Shown: positions 1-8,724 of the stretch, piece by piece
Layout: every line of letters begins with the position of its first letter
Position numbering within the stretch: the first letter of the stretch is position 1
Source of the DNA: Comamonadaceae bacterium CG12_big_fil_rev_8_21_14_0_65_59_15
GTDB taxonomy: Bacteria; Pseudomonadota; Gammaproteobacteria; Burkholderiales; Burkholderiaceae_C
Reading direction: 5' to 3'
NCBI GenBank assembly: GCA_002786915.1
Contig: PCUV01000009.1
Coordinates: 1 to 64,000, forward strand
DNA: 64,000 bases
The notes under the pieces: generated by a model
Told to the model about the DNA's origin: nothing
What the model saw: the letters and a program-made list of their open reading frames with translations, nothing else
Database searches by the model: none
Position numbers and translations under genes: made by a program

Positions 1-483
1 CGGCTGGAACGGGTTGATGCCGGTGCCTTCGGGGGTCAGTTTGCTGCCCTCCCAGTCGGGCGCGGTGGTCGGCGAGGCCTGCCCCTTGGTCATGCCGTAG
101 ACCTGGTTGTCCATGACGATATAGGTCAGGTCCACGTTGCGCCGACAGGCATGCAAGAAGTGGTTGCCGCCAATCGAGAAGCCATCGCCGTCGCCGCCGG
201 TGACCAGCACCGTCAGATCGGGGCGCGCCAGCTTCAGTCCGGTGGCCACCGGCAAGGCGCGGCCATGCACACCGTGGAAACCATAGACACTGGTATAGGC
301 GGGAATGCGCGACGAACAGCCGATCCCCGAAATAATGGCCACCTCATGCGGTGGCACAGCGAGCTCGGCCAGGGCGCGGGTGATGGCATTGAGCACCGTG
401 TAGTCACCGCAGCCAGGGCACCAGATGGGTTTGACCTCTGACTTGTAGTCCTTGGCCTTGTAGTTGCGCACAACAGCTTGCAT
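1..483 (-). CDS. korB: 2-oxoglutarate:ferredoxin oxidoreductase beta subunit (KorB), partial
   Basis: The gene reads leftwards from ATG 483 and runs off the window, so only the first 161 codons are seen. The product would be the thiamine-diphosphate (TPP) binding subunit that decarboxylates a 2-oxoacid to its CoA ester and passes electrons to ferredoxin. Visible motifs are WCPGCGDY near residue 22, the TPP motif GDGDGFSIGGNH near residue 100, and DNQVYGMTKGQ. The last is typical of 2-oxoglutarate rather than pyruvate enzymes. Its start codon overlaps the korA stop (TGATG), so the two are translationally coupled. In Thauera, KorAB supplies reduced ferredoxin for benzoyl-CoA reduction, and the same role is inferred here from context. 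Confidence 0.9.
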   Translation of the reverse strand, partial: MQAVVRNYKAKDYKSEVKPIWCPGCGDYTVLNAITRALAELAVPPHEVAIISGIGCSSRIPAYTSVYGFHGVHGRALPVATGLKLARPDLTVLVTGGDGDGFSIGGNHFLHACRRNVDLTYIVMDNQVYGMTKGQASPTTAPDWEGSKLTPEGTGINPFQP

Positions 484-2219
484 CAGACGCTCCAGGAGTT
501 GAGTTGTTCGAGAATGCGGCCCGGGCCAAAGGCCAACGGGCCCGCCTGATGCAACGAGCGTGTCTCGCGCGGCAAATCGTAAAACGCCCGCAACATGCGG
601 TAGAACTGGCCACTGTGGGATTGTTCGATGACCAGCGCGCGGGTCGTGCCGGCCAGCGCCGCAGCCATACGGTCGGGTTGAACCGGTGCGATCAAGCGCA
701 GCGAAATCAGGCGCGCCTTGCCGCCTGTAGCCGAGAAACGTTGCAAGGCTTCAAGGGCCGGGCCGGTTGATGAGCCCCAGGTGATGATCGCGATGTCGCC
801 CGGACCTGCGTCGGTGTCAACGATGTCGGCCCAATGGTCACCGTAATTGAACTGGGTCAGTTTGCGACTGCGCTTGTCGAGTTGCGCCTGGTGGTCGGAC
901 GCTTGCGAGGACGGGGTGCCGAACGGGTTGTGCTCGAGACCGTCAGCGGTATGGGCCAGGCCTGGCGTGCCGGGAATGGCCATTGGGGAAATGCCTGAGC
1001 CGTTGACGGCATAGCGCTGGTAGCGTTCACCTTCACCAGCGGCTGGGGCGGTGATACGCTGGCCGCTGAAGGTGAACGGCGTCGGACGAGGCAGGATGGC
1101 GCGCGACTGCCCCATGGACTGATCGGTCAGGACAATGGCAGGGGTTTGCATGGACTCGGCCAGATGCACGGCCCACTGACTGGTGAACAGACAATCGGCC
1201 ACCGAGTTGGCCGCCACCACAATGTGCGGCGCATCACCGTGCATGCCATAGACCGCGATGTTGAGATCACTCTGTTCGGACTTGGTGGCAATCCCGGTTG
1301 ACGGGCCAACGCGCATGGCATCGACCACCACAATCGGTACCTCGGCAGCCACCGCCAATCCAAGCGCTTCGACCATCAGCGACAGACCCGGCCCCGACGT
1401 GGCGGTCATGGCCGGCACACCGCCGTAGGAAGCCCCGATGATCTGGTTGATGGAGCTGAGCTCGTCTTCGGCCTGCACCAGTACGCCCCCCACCTTGGCC
1501 AGCGACGGTGCCAGCCATTCGAGAATCTCGGTGGCCGGGGTGATCGGGTAGGCGGCGACAAAACGCACACCACCGCGCAGAATGCCAAGGCCAGTGGCCT
1601 CGTTGCCCGTGATGCTCCAGCGCGGCTCTTTTTCGGCAGCGATGGCGGGCAGTTTTGGAATAGCCGGCAGATCAGCGGCGGCGGCAAAGCCGGCATGGAA
1701 GGCGGCCATGCTGGCATCGATAGCGGCTGGCCCCTTGCGCTGTAGATACTGCTCGACAACCGCCTGCATGGCCTGCGGTGGCAGTCCGATCATGGCCGCA
1801 ATGGCTCCCAGGGCAACCATGTTCGGGCGGCCACCCTCGATCTTTTCCGCGATGTCGGCGAGCGCCAGCGTGGCCTGGCGCGGCTGGGCGGCCAGCAGCG
1901 CGGCCGGGCACGGCCCGTGTGCCGGGTCACCGACGATGAGGCTGTTGCCGGTGAAGGGGATTTCAGCCGAAAAACGGCCAATGTTGTCCCAGTCAATGGC
2001 CATCAGCAGGTGGAAGCTGTCATCCTGCGACAGGATCGGCCGGGTGGCAAAACGCAACATGGTGGCTGCCTCGCCGCCCCGAATCTGCGGCCCGGATGAG
2101 CGACTCATCAAGGCATACCAGCCGGTTTTGGCGGCCGCGTTCAGCAGCAGGGAGCCGGCCGTCACAACGCCAGCCCCACCACTGCCGGCGATGACCAGCG
2201 ACACGCTATGGGTGGTCAT
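483..2219 (-). CDS. korA: 2-oxoglutarate:ferredoxin oxidoreductase, fused gamma-alpha subunit (KorA)
   Basis: This 578-residue protein fuses two domains. Residues 1-190 are the gamma domain (GSGGAGVVTAGSLLL; SRSSGPQIRGGE). From about residue 205 comes the alpha pyrimidine-binding domain (AAYPITPATEILEWL; TATSGPGLSLMVEALGLAV). The gamma-alpha fusion is usual for KorA proteins. With KorB it would oxidise 2-oxoglutarate to succinyl-CoA while reducing ferredoxin. The gene is transcribed away from the IclR gene at 2500, and the 280-bp gap between them carries palindromic operators. Substrate is inferred from family resemblance and from proximity to the benzoyl-CoA reductase genes; another aryl 2-oxoacid cannot be excluded. 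Confidence 0.86.
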   Translation of the reverse strand: MTTHSVSLVIAGSGGAGVVTAGSLLLNAAAKTGWYALMSRSSGPQIRGGEAATMLRFATRPILSQDDSFHLLMAIDWDNIGRFSAEIPFTGNSLIVGDPAHGPCPAALLAAQPRQATLALADIAEKIEGGRPNMVALGAIAAMIGLPPQAMQAVVEQYLQRKGPAAIDASMAAFHAGFAAAADLPAIPKLPAIAAEKEPRWSITGNEATGLGILRGGVRFVAAYPITPATEILEWLAPSLAKVGGVLVQAEDELSSINQIIGASYGGVPAMTATSGPGLSLMVEALGLAVAAEVPIVVVDAMRVGPSTGIATKSEQSDLNIAVYGMHGDAPHIVVAANSVADCLFTSQWAVHLAESMQTPAIVLTDQSMGQSRAILPRPTPFTFSGQRITAPAAGEGERYQRYAVNGSGISPMAIPGTPGLAHTADGLEHNPFGTPSSQASDHQAQLDKRSRKLTQFNYGDHWADIVDTDAGPGDIAIITWGSSTGPALEALQRFSATGGKARLISLRLIAPVQPDRMAAALAGTTRALVIEQSHSGQFYRMLRAFYDLPRETRSLHQAGPLAFGPGRILEQLNSWSV

Positions 2220-2433
2220 AAGTTCTTTCCTTCACAGAACAAGATTTGATGCTGGATCGACCTGGCATGGTGCCAGCCAACTGCTACCGACTGCCCGGCG
2301 CCTGCGTGCGGTCGTTCCAGTGGGGCCGCTGTGGTGCCGATGCTTGCCACTTGTCTTGTCATATGCACTCCTGTTGTGATGACGTCAAGGTTAGACTTTT
2401 ATCTTGCGGTTGCAAGGTGTGACGTTGAACAAG

Positions 2434-2472
2434 TGTGCGATGATTGCACCAATTGTGCGATAGTCGCACAAT
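2434..2472. promoter_or_regulatory. Tandem palindromic operators between korA and the IclR gene
   Basis: A perfect 9-bp inverted repeat (ATTGTGCGA, 3-base spacer TAG, TCGCACAAT) lies at 2452-2472. A weaker copy of the core (TGTGCGA, TGA, TTGCACC) lies at 2434-2450. The two centres are 20 bp apart, about two helical turns, so both would face the same side of the DNA. Paired palindromes in a divergent promoter region fit an IclR-family regulator binding its own control region. Confidence 0.6.
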
Positions 2473-2499
2473 TAATTGAGTACAAAACGGAGCTAACCC

Positions 2500-3285
2500 A
2501 TGACCATTGCCAAGGCCGACTTGATAGAAGGGATGGCCAAAGGCATGGCCGTTCTGGAGAGCTTTGATACCGAGCATCAGCACCTCAATGCCACGCTGAC
2601 CGCCGAGCGCACGGGTCTGACGCGCGCCGCCGCGCGCCGTCACTTGCTCACCCTGGCGCACCTCGGGTATCTGGAAACTGACGGAAGCTACTTTTGGCTG
2701 ACCAGCAAGGTGCTGCGCTTTTCCGGCAGCTACCTGGCGTCGGCCCGTTTGCCGCGTACGCTGCAGCCAACATTGAACCGGCTGGCCATTCAGGCAAAGG
2801 AGTCGTTTTCTGCGGTGATTCTCGACGCAGATGAGGTGGTGGTGATTGCTCGCTGTGGTAACGATCGCAACCCTTCGTCCCCCGGCGGTGGCCGCGTGAT
2901 TGCCTACGGCCTGCACCTGGGCGCCAGACTCCCGGCTCACGTCACCTCGACCGGTCGCGTGTTGCTGGCCGCCAAGACCAAGAAGGCCTTTAATGAGTGG
3001 ATGAAAGGGCGCCATCTGCAGCGTATGACAGCACTGACCACCGTCGATGCGCGCGCGTTTCGGGCGCTCATCGAGAAAATCCGCCGGGACGATTTTTGTT
3101 TGGCCAGCGAAGAACATGAACTCGGTGTTCATGCGATCGCCGTTCCGCTGCGCAACAGCAAAGGCGTGACCGTGGCCGCGCTCAACGCGGTGGCGTCGCA
3201 CACCCGGCTGTCGGCGCCCGCCATGCAACGGGATTTGTTGCCATTGCTGATTGACGCGGCGCACGAGTTGCGCCCGCTGCTGTAG
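2500..3285 (+). CDS. IclR-family transcriptional regulator (PcaR/PobR type)
   Basis: This is a 261-residue one-component regulator. Residues 10-75 form the N-terminal winged helix (GMAVLESF; LTRAAARRHLLTLAHLGYLE) and residues 85-255 the IclR effector-binding domain, including VTSTGRVLLA. The arrangement resembles PcaR/PobR/PcaU regulators of aromatic catabolism. It is divergent from korAB and convergent with padD, so it is a candidate regulator of korAB and possibly the pad operon. GGAG lies at the expected distance before ATG 2500. The effector is unknown; an aromatic acid or CoA ester is a guess from context. Confidence 0.85.
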   Translation: MTIAKADLIEGMAKGMAVLESFDTEHQHLNATLTAERTGLTRAAARRHLLTLAHLGYLETDGSYFWLTSKVLRFSGSYLASARLPRTLQPTLNRLAIQAKESFSAVILDADEVVVIARCGNDRNPSSPGGGRVIAYGLHLGARLPAHVTSTGRVLLAAKTKKAFNEWMKGRHLQRMTALTTVDARAFRALIEKIRRDDFCLASEEHELGVHAIAVPLRNSKGVTVAALNAVASHTRLSAPAMQRDLLPLLIDAAHELRPLL

Positions 3286-3379
3286 TGGTCGGGACGATTT
3301 TTCATACAGATAATTCCAGGCAGATATCCGGAACTGACCGCGCTCGATTCGATGTTTCTTTGTGCTGGTTGCTTTCAGT

Positions 3380-3546
3380 CTAGTACGCAGCCACAGAGGT
3401 ATCGGAACGAAATGAAAGTGCTGGATTTGCGCTCAGGCCTAGGCGCAAACCACAGACATAGCTGTGGCTATGGCGAGGATTTGCAACGACGGCATGGGCG
3501 GGAAGACGCGCTTTCATGTTTCGATATTTCTGTGTCTGCGTACTAG
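3380..3546. repeat. Long inverted-repeat element, copy 1
   Basis: The arms at 3380-3418 and 3511-3546 are an imperfect inverted repeat of about 37 bp, starting CTAGTACGCAG on one side and ending CTGCGTACTAG on the other. The interior holds CTAGGCGCAAA, 28 bases, then GATTTGCAACGACG. The element at 38702-38860, read on the opposite strand, has the same two blocks with exactly the same 28-base spacing, so both belong to one family. This copy fills the convergent gap between the IclR gene and padD and contains the padD stop codon. It may act as a bidirectional terminator. Two smaller hairpins (stems at 3426/3443 and 3450/3462) lie inside it. Confidence 0.7.
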
Positions 3547-4412
3547 GGGCCGCTTCTGACGCCGCGCACTGGCAACTGGGTCAGGGCAAAGCCCTGATTG
3601 AAGCTGGCACGGGTGATCAGGGCGTATTTGAAATTGGCACCAGAAAAAGCTGCGCCGGCACCGGCCAGGGCCAGCAAAAAGTCAGTGCCATTGGTCCCAA
3701 CGACATTGGCGGCCAGAAGCAGCAGCAGCGGGGCAATGGTGCCGCCCAGCAACAACGTGCGTGCAGCCTGATTGAGCGCGGCGCGGGCCGACGGTGCCAG
3801 GTTGGATTCAACCGAGGCGCGGTAGCGCCAGTAGATGGCCAACCGCGCAACCAGTAGCACCAGGAACAGGGCCTGTGCAGCGCTGCTCACGCCGCCGTGC
3901 CAGTGACCCAGCAGCACAAAGACGCCACAGCCTTCGCACAGCCCGGTGCTGAACATGAGCGCTGTGAGCCGCGGCGAACGCCAGGCTGGAATGCCCTTGG
4001 TGGCCGGCAGCATGCGGCTCTGGCAGTACAGAAAAAGCAGTGCCAGCGCGCCCGTGACCCAGAGCAGGCCAGCCACGTTCAACAGCGCCAGCAGCCCGGC
4101 CGGGAACAGCAGCAGCGCGACCAAGGATTCACGTGACATCCACGAAGTGCGCGGGTTGAAAAAGACGTGGAGTGCCCGCAGCGGCCGACCGATCTCAAGC
4201 CAGACGCACAGCAGCCCCAGCCCAATCAGGGCCAGTGACAGCAACAGCAGCCAGTTGCTGAATAACGCTGCGCCCTCGCCCGGTGCGGCCAGCAGGGCAC
4301 TTACAACCAGCAGGCCGACACCAACGCCGCCGCCGATGAAATTGCCAGCAGCGCGCCAGTCCCAACTGGTTTGCAGCCAGGGATTGGGTCCAAAAGCCGG
4401 GTGCTTGCTCAT
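3543..4412 (-). CDS. padD: Phenylacetyl-CoA:acceptor oxidoreductase membrane anchor (PadD-like)
   Basis: This 289-residue, strongly hydrophobic protein has about eight predicted membrane helices and resembles the DmsC/NrfD class of quinone-reducing anchors. It would tether PadBC to the membrane and pass electrons from phenylacetyl-CoA oxidation to the quinone pool. I chose ATG 4412 (MSKHPAF) because it gives a 4-bp ATGA overlap with the padC stop, matching other junctions in this operon; an in-frame ATG at 4430 is possible. The assignment rests mainly on the PadB-PadC-PadD gene order; as an isolated sequence it would only be called an anchor subunit. Confidence 0.75.
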   Translation of the reverse strand: MSKHPAFGPNPWLQTSWDWRAAGNFIGGGVGVGLLVVSALLAAPGEGAALFSNWLLLLSLALIGLGLLCVWLEIGRPLRALHVFFNPRTSWMSRESLVALLLFPAGLLALLNVAGLLWVTGALALLFLYCQSRMLPATKGIPAWRSPRLTALMFSTGLCEGCGVFVLLGHWHGGVSSAAQALFLVLLVARLAIYWRYRASVESNLAPSARAALNQAARTLLLGGTIAPLLLLLAANVVGTNGTDFLLALAGAGAAFSGANFKYALITRASFNQGFALTQLPVRGVRSGP

Positions 4413-5059
4413 GTGTCCACCTTGTCCCAAAGATAATGAAAACCCGGCTGGGTGCCGAGTTCTTCGTGCATGCGAAAACTCTGGTTCTCAGCCAGCAGCT
4501 TGGATACCTTGCTGTCTGGATCATCCAGGTCACCAAACGCCAGCGCGTCGGCAATGCAGGAATTGACGCAGGCTGGGGTGGCGGCCGGATCTACACCGGG
4601 CTTGAGCCCGGCAGCCAACCCGGCATCAATGCGATCGACACAAAAAGTGCATTTGGTCGCCACCGCCAGCCGTTCCGGGTGAGCGTTTTTCTTTTCGCTC
4701 TCGGTGGCCGTGCCGTATGCAAAAGTGGCCACTGGCGTTTTGTAGCGTGCCTGATAAGGGCAAGCGACGATGCAGTACGCACAACCGATGCACAAGTCGT
4801 AATCAATCGTCACAATGCCGTCGGCGCGCTGCTTGGTTGCCAAGGTCGGGCAAACCGTCATGCACGGTGGCTCGGCGCAGTGCTGGCAACCCACCGGCAC
4901 AAAAACGCGTTTGACATCGGGGTACGTGCCAAACTCCATGTCAAGCACGCGACGCCATTGCACTTCAGGTGGTGTGGCGTTGGTCAACTTGCAAGATGCC
5001 GTGCAGGTTTGGCAACCAACGCAGCGACGCAAATCAGCGGTCATGGCCCAGCGTGTCAT
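4409..5059 (-). CDS. padC: Phenylacetyl-CoA:acceptor oxidoreductase iron-sulfur subunit (PadC-like)
   Basis: A 216-residue DmsB/NrfC-type ferredoxin subunit. It has cysteine groups for four [4Fe-4S] clusters: CVGCQTCTASC near residue 13, CQHCAEPPCMTVCP near 58, CIGCAYCIVACP near 90, and the C-terminal set CTFC with CVNSCIADA. It would wire electrons from the molybdopterin subunit PadB to the anchor PadD. There is no signal peptide, so the enzyme faces the cytoplasm, as required for a CoA-ester substrate. ATG 5059 overlaps the padB stop by 4 bp. Confidence 0.82.
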   Translation of the reverse strand: MTRWAMTADLRRCVGCQTCTASCKLTNATPPEVQWRRVLDMEFGTYPDVKRVFVPVGCQHCAEPPCMTVCPTLATKQRADGIVTIDYDLCIGCAYCIVACPYQARYKTPVATFAYGTATESEKKNAHPERLAVATKCTFCVDRIDAGLAAGLKPGVDPAATPACVNSCIADALAFGDLDDPDSKVSKLLAENQSFRMHEELGTQPGFHYLWDKVDT

Positions 5060-7797
5060 GCCGTCACCTCCGTAGCGCGGCAGATTTTGACGCGCACAAT
5101 GTCGGCGCCGGAGCCGGTGGCATCGGTCAGCGCCAGCGACATGTTGGCCAGCGAGTTCAGGCTGGGCATGCCAAAGTCTTTTGCCAACGGCGTTTTCCAG
5201 TGGTCAAACTGGCCGATCAGCAGCAGTGTGTCGGGGCGGATGCCTTGGCGCACCACGGCGCGGCCTCTGACGCTGCGCTTGGGCGTGGATATTTCAATGG
5301 CATCGCCGTCAGCAATACCGAGCTGTTGCGCGGCCTGCGTGTTCATCACAACGCCGCGATGGCCGGTGACGTTGCCTGCCACCTCACGCATCAACTGGAT
5401 GCCGGCATTGGCACCCCAGGCGTATTGCATGCTGCGTGCGGTGAGCAGCCAGAACGGATAGTCCTGTGAGCTAGCGCCAGTCTCTGCGATGATGGCTTCC
5501 CACAGCGCCGGAAAGTTCTTCCAGATCGGCAGCGCCTGGTATTCCTTAAGTTGTTCGTCCCACCAGTGCATGTCGTTCTCGTGCAGGCGGCGACCCAGCT
5601 CGGTGCCCACGCGCAGCAGCCGTTCCTGGTAAGGCAACTCGTATCGCAAGCCGTGCTGGACCATGGTCTGATCCAGATACCATTGGCTACGCGCAAAAGG
5701 CCGCATTGCCAGGCCGTGCTCTTTCCACCAGTCCAAACCATGCGCGTCAACGCCATCGCTGACCTCAGAACTGGCAGCGCGGCAAACGGCATCCCAGATG
5801 GCCTGCGTGCTGTGGCGCTGGTCGGTGGCGAGTGAAAAATCGTCGTAGTCGCCTTTGAGCGGTACACCGCCAGCGCCCTTGTTGATGGCGGCGATGTATT
5901 TGTCGGTGAGCTTGGTGCGCGCCGCCAGTTCGCTGGCGATGTCGGTCATGTCGCGTACTTCGCCTCGACTTTGAATGGCCGGCTGGCGCAGCGCGAAACC
6001 GCTGTACTCCCAATACTGTTCCTGATACTTGGTCGGGGCCAGGCGCATCAATTGCAGGCTCTCAAGGTCAGTCGCATCGGGCAGCAAAATATCGGCAAAA
6101 TGGTTCGTTTCGTCGAGCGTGTAAGCAAAAGCGACGACGAACGGAAAGCGCGCCATTTTCTCAGCCAGCTTGTCGGTTTCCCAGTACGAAATGGCCGGAT
6201 TGGTACGGTACAGGAACCAGACATCGGGCAGTGTGACGCGCGGCAGGCCTTTGGGTGTTTCATCGAGAAACAGCCACGAAAAATGGGTGGGCCCCAGCGC
6301 CTGGCTCCAGGGGCCATTGGCTGCCAGCGGCACCATCGTGCGGTAGGCGTTGCGAATGTTCGGGTTGGGCGACCAATGGGCTTTGTCGGTTGGGTTAAGC
6401 GGAAAGTCCATAAAACCGTCGGGGCCGGGTTGGACGCTCTCGTGGCGCTGCGACATGGGTCGCACCAGGCGCACCGTTGTGCCAATGGTTCCGCCGGGCA
6501 CCTCCAGCGCACCCACCAGCGTGGCCAGCAGGGTACGCGCCCAGCAGCACTCAAAGCCGCCCCAGCCGCTGTTGACGGTCTTGCCCAGTGTCACGGCAAC
6601 CGGCCGATAAGGCAGGGTATGACCGTCAATTTCGATGGTCTGACCGATGCAAGCGTGTTCAGAGAATTCATTGGCAATCTTGCGTATCTTCTGTGCCGGA
6701 ATGTCACAAATCTGCTGCGCCCATTCGGGTGAGTAGGGCCGCATATGCTCGAGCAACTTGGCAAAAGCGGTGCTACCGGTGAGGACGCCTTCAGCCAGAA
6801 TATCGTCATCAGGGCCGATTTCGATGGCATCGACCTGGTAGCTGCCTTCAATCGCTTCCTGCAAATCAGCGCTGTCATGCACACGCGCGCTGCGGCTGGC
6901 CAAATCCCAGACCAGCGGCTTGCGGCTGATGCGGTCACGCAGGTAATAACCGTGTGGACCGACCAGATAAGGCGATGCAGTGCGTGTTGCCAGAAACGCC
7001 AGGTCCAGGCTGGTGCGCGGCAGTTCGTGCAACAGCACATGAATGAGCGCGTAGAGAAAGGCGGCGTCGGTTTTGGGTTTGATCGGTACCCATTGCGCCG
7101 AGCAGGCGCCGGTAACCGAGAGATGCGGCTCGACCTGCACGCGCTGCATGCCGCGCACGCGTGCTGCGGCATGGCGCCAGACCCCGACCACCCCGCCCGA
7201 GGCCTCCACATTGGAGCCGCAGGAAATCAGGTAATTACACAGCGGCGTGTCGGGCGCAACGATGAAAGCACGGTGCCAGAACTCGCCATACAGATGTTCG
7301 GAGTGGTAGCACTTGACACCCTGGCCGGAGCCAAAACCCATGTCAACCGGCCCCCAGGCCGCCAGAAACGCTGGCAAGGTGCCCATGTAATACTGCGGCG
7401 TGCCGGCGCCGCCAAAACTGGCCGCCACGCGCGGGTAGCCACTGGCATCGAGCAGGCCCTCGGCGCGAATGGCGTTGAGCTTGGTCGTGATCAGATCAAA
7501 AGCCTCATCCCACGAGATTGGCACAAAGCCCGGGTCCTGATCGCGTCCTTTTTTCGGATTGCTGCGCTTCATCGGTGTCAGCATCCGGTTCGGGTTGTAG
7601 GTTTTTTGCACCAGGCCATACGCCTTGACGCAGACCTTGCCGCCGCCGGGGTGAACGCTGGCAGCGCAGAAATTGGGCTCGACCTCGGTCGCCACCCCTT
7701 GCTCCACTTTCACCGTGAGCAAGTCAGGTCCGGCCACGCATTGGTAGCAGTAGGTCGGGACCTTGCGCACATTGCTGGATTCAAGACTCATGGGCAA
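5056..7797 (-). CDS. padB: Phenylacetyl-CoA:acceptor oxidoreductase molybdopterin subunit (PadB-like)
   Basis: A 913-residue member of the DMSO-reductase/formate-dehydrogenase molybdopterin family. An N-terminal [4Fe-4S] site begins at CYQC (residues 17-20) and ends near GGKVCVKAYG. The molybdopterin-dinucleotide region follows (GGAGTPQYYMGTLPAF; ISCGSNVEASGG). The C-terminal cofactor-binding domain (LLTARSMQYAWGAN; HRGVVMNTQAA) closes the protein. No twin-arginine signal is visible, which fits a cytoplasmic enzyme. In Aromatoleum/Thauera the PadBCD complex oxidises phenylacetyl-CoA by four electrons to phenylglyoxylate. Here padB follows phenylglyoxylate-oxidoreductase-like genes, which supports that substrate over other molybdoenzyme reactions. 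Confidence 0.8.
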   Translation of the reverse strand: MPMSLESSNVRKVPTYCYQCVAGPDLLTVKVEQGVATEVEPNFCAASVHPGGGKVCVKAYGLVQKTYNPNRMLTPMKRSNPKKGRDQDPGFVPISWDEAFDLITTKLNAIRAEGLLDASGYPRVAASFGGAGTPQYYMGTLPAFLAAWGPVDMGFGSGQGVKCYHSEHLYGEFWHRAFIVAPDTPLCNYLISCGSNVEASGGVVGVWRHAAARVRGMQRVQVEPHLSVTGACSAQWVPIKPKTDAAFLYALIHVLLHELPRTSLDLAFLATRTASPYLVGPHGYYLRDRISRKPLVWDLASRSARVHDSADLQEAIEGSYQVDAIEIGPDDDILAEGVLTGSTAFAKLLEHMRPYSPEWAQQICDIPAQKIRKIANEFSEHACIGQTIEIDGHTLPYRPVAVTLGKTVNSGWGGFECCWARTLLATLVGALEVPGGTIGTTVRLVRPMSQRHESVQPGPDGFMDFPLNPTDKAHWSPNPNIRNAYRTMVPLAANGPWSQALGPTHFSWLFLDETPKGLPRVTLPDVWFLYRTNPAISYWETDKLAEKMARFPFVVAFAYTLDETNHFADILLPDATDLESLQLMRLAPTKYQEQYWEYSGFALRQPAIQSRGEVRDMTDIASELAARTKLTDKYIAAINKGAGGVPLKGDYDDFSLATDQRHSTQAIWDAVCRAASSEVSDGVDAHGLDWWKEHGLAMRPFARSQWYLDQTMVQHGLRYELPYQERLLRVGTELGRRLHENDMHWWDEQLKEYQALPIWKNFPALWEAIIAETGASSQDYPFWLLTARSMQYAWGANAGIQLMREVAGNVTGHRGVVMNTQAAQQLGIADGDAIEISTPKRSVRGRAVVRQGIRPDTLLLIGQFDHWKTPLAKDFGMPSLNSLANMSLALTDATGSGADIVRVKICRATEVTA

Positions 7798-7809
7798 TCC
7801 TTCTGAAAA

Positions 7810-8721
7810 TCACGTTGAGAGCGGTGTTGACAAGGCAACTCTGGCGCTGCGTGCCGCTCGCTCCTGCAAGGTTACCCAACCCTCGTCGATCTCGGCCTGC
7901 AAGGTTTCAATGTCGGCACTGGGCATGTTGCGGTAACGTCGCTGCAACGCCAGGTAGTCGGCAACCGGCCGGATTTTGGTCGTGTGATTGAGTGTGTATT
8001 TGTGGCCGTCTTCCACCTCGTACAGCGGGAAAGCGCCCGATTCCACCGCGTAGCGGGCCGTCTGCAGACCGGCGTCGTCGGCGACACCCCAACCGTCCAT
8101 GCAGGGAATCAGCAGCGTGATGATGCGCGTGCCCTGCATCTGCTTGGCTTTTTCTACCTTGCGCAGCAGGTCTGGCAGGTGGCCTACGCTGGCAGTTGCC
8201 ACATAGGGAACCCGGTGCGCGGCCATGATTTCGGTGAGATTTTTTTTGCGCGATGCTTTACCTAAAGGCGTCGATCCGGTGCGGGCGAAATGCGGTGTGG
8301 AGGAGGACTTTTGTGCGCCGGTGTTCATGTAACCCTCGTTATCGAGGCAGAAATAGATGAAGTCCTCGTTGCGCTCGGCCGCCGAAGACAGACATTGAAA
8401 ACCGATGTCGTAGGTACCGCCGTCACCCGCCAGCACGATCACCTGGGTATCGTGCTGGCCCTTGGCATCGAGTGCGCGGCGCAGGCCGGTGGCGGCTGCG
8501 GCACTTGATTCCAGCGTGGGCTGATAGACCGGGATGCGCAGTGAACTGTAGGGTTGTGGTCCGGCAATGATGGCCATGCAGGAGGGCGGAATGACCGCCA
8601 TCGTTTTGGGCCCCATGGCCGTGAGCACATGGCGCACCGACAGGGCGTCGATGCAGCCCGGACAGGCAGCGTGTCCGGAGCACAGCATGGGTTCCTGGTT
8701 GGCATGTTGAATCTGTATCAT
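7810..8721 (-). CDS. padI: Phenylglyoxylate:acceptor oxidoreductase beta subunit (PadI-like)
   Basis: A 303-residue TPP-binding subunit of the pyruvate:ferredoxin oxidoreductase family. It shows the cluster ligands CSGHAACPGC near residue 14, the TPP/Mg motif GDGGTYDIGFQ near residue 99, and DNEGYMNTGAQKS. It would carry out oxidative decarboxylation of phenylglyoxylate to benzoyl-CoA plus CO2. It lies 3 bp after padG and 12 bp before padB. Family motifs alone would also allow pyruvate or another 2-oxoacid; the phenylglyoxylate call comes from co-transcription with padBCD. Confidence 0.78.
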   Translation of the reverse strand: MIQIQHANQEPMLCSGHAACPGCIDALSVRHVLTAMGPKTMAVIPPSCMAIIAGPQPYSSLRIPVYQPTLESSAAAATGLRRALDAKGQHDTQVIVLAGDGGTYDIGFQCLSSAAERNEDFIYFCLDNEGYMNTGAQKSSSTPHFARTGSTPLGKASRKKNLTEIMAAHRVPYVATASVGHLPDLLRKVEKAKQMQGTRIITLLIPCMDGWGVADDAGLQTARYAVESGAFPLYEVEDGHKYTLNHTTKIRPVADYLALQRRYRNMPSADIETLQAEIDEGWVTLQERAARSARVALSTPLST

Positions 8722-8724
8722 GGT

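Noticed and set aside
2359-3264. 301-codon minus-strand frame opposite the IclR gene
   Set aside because: The plus strand has a good IclR protein with a ribosome-binding site; the antisense frame shows no known domain.
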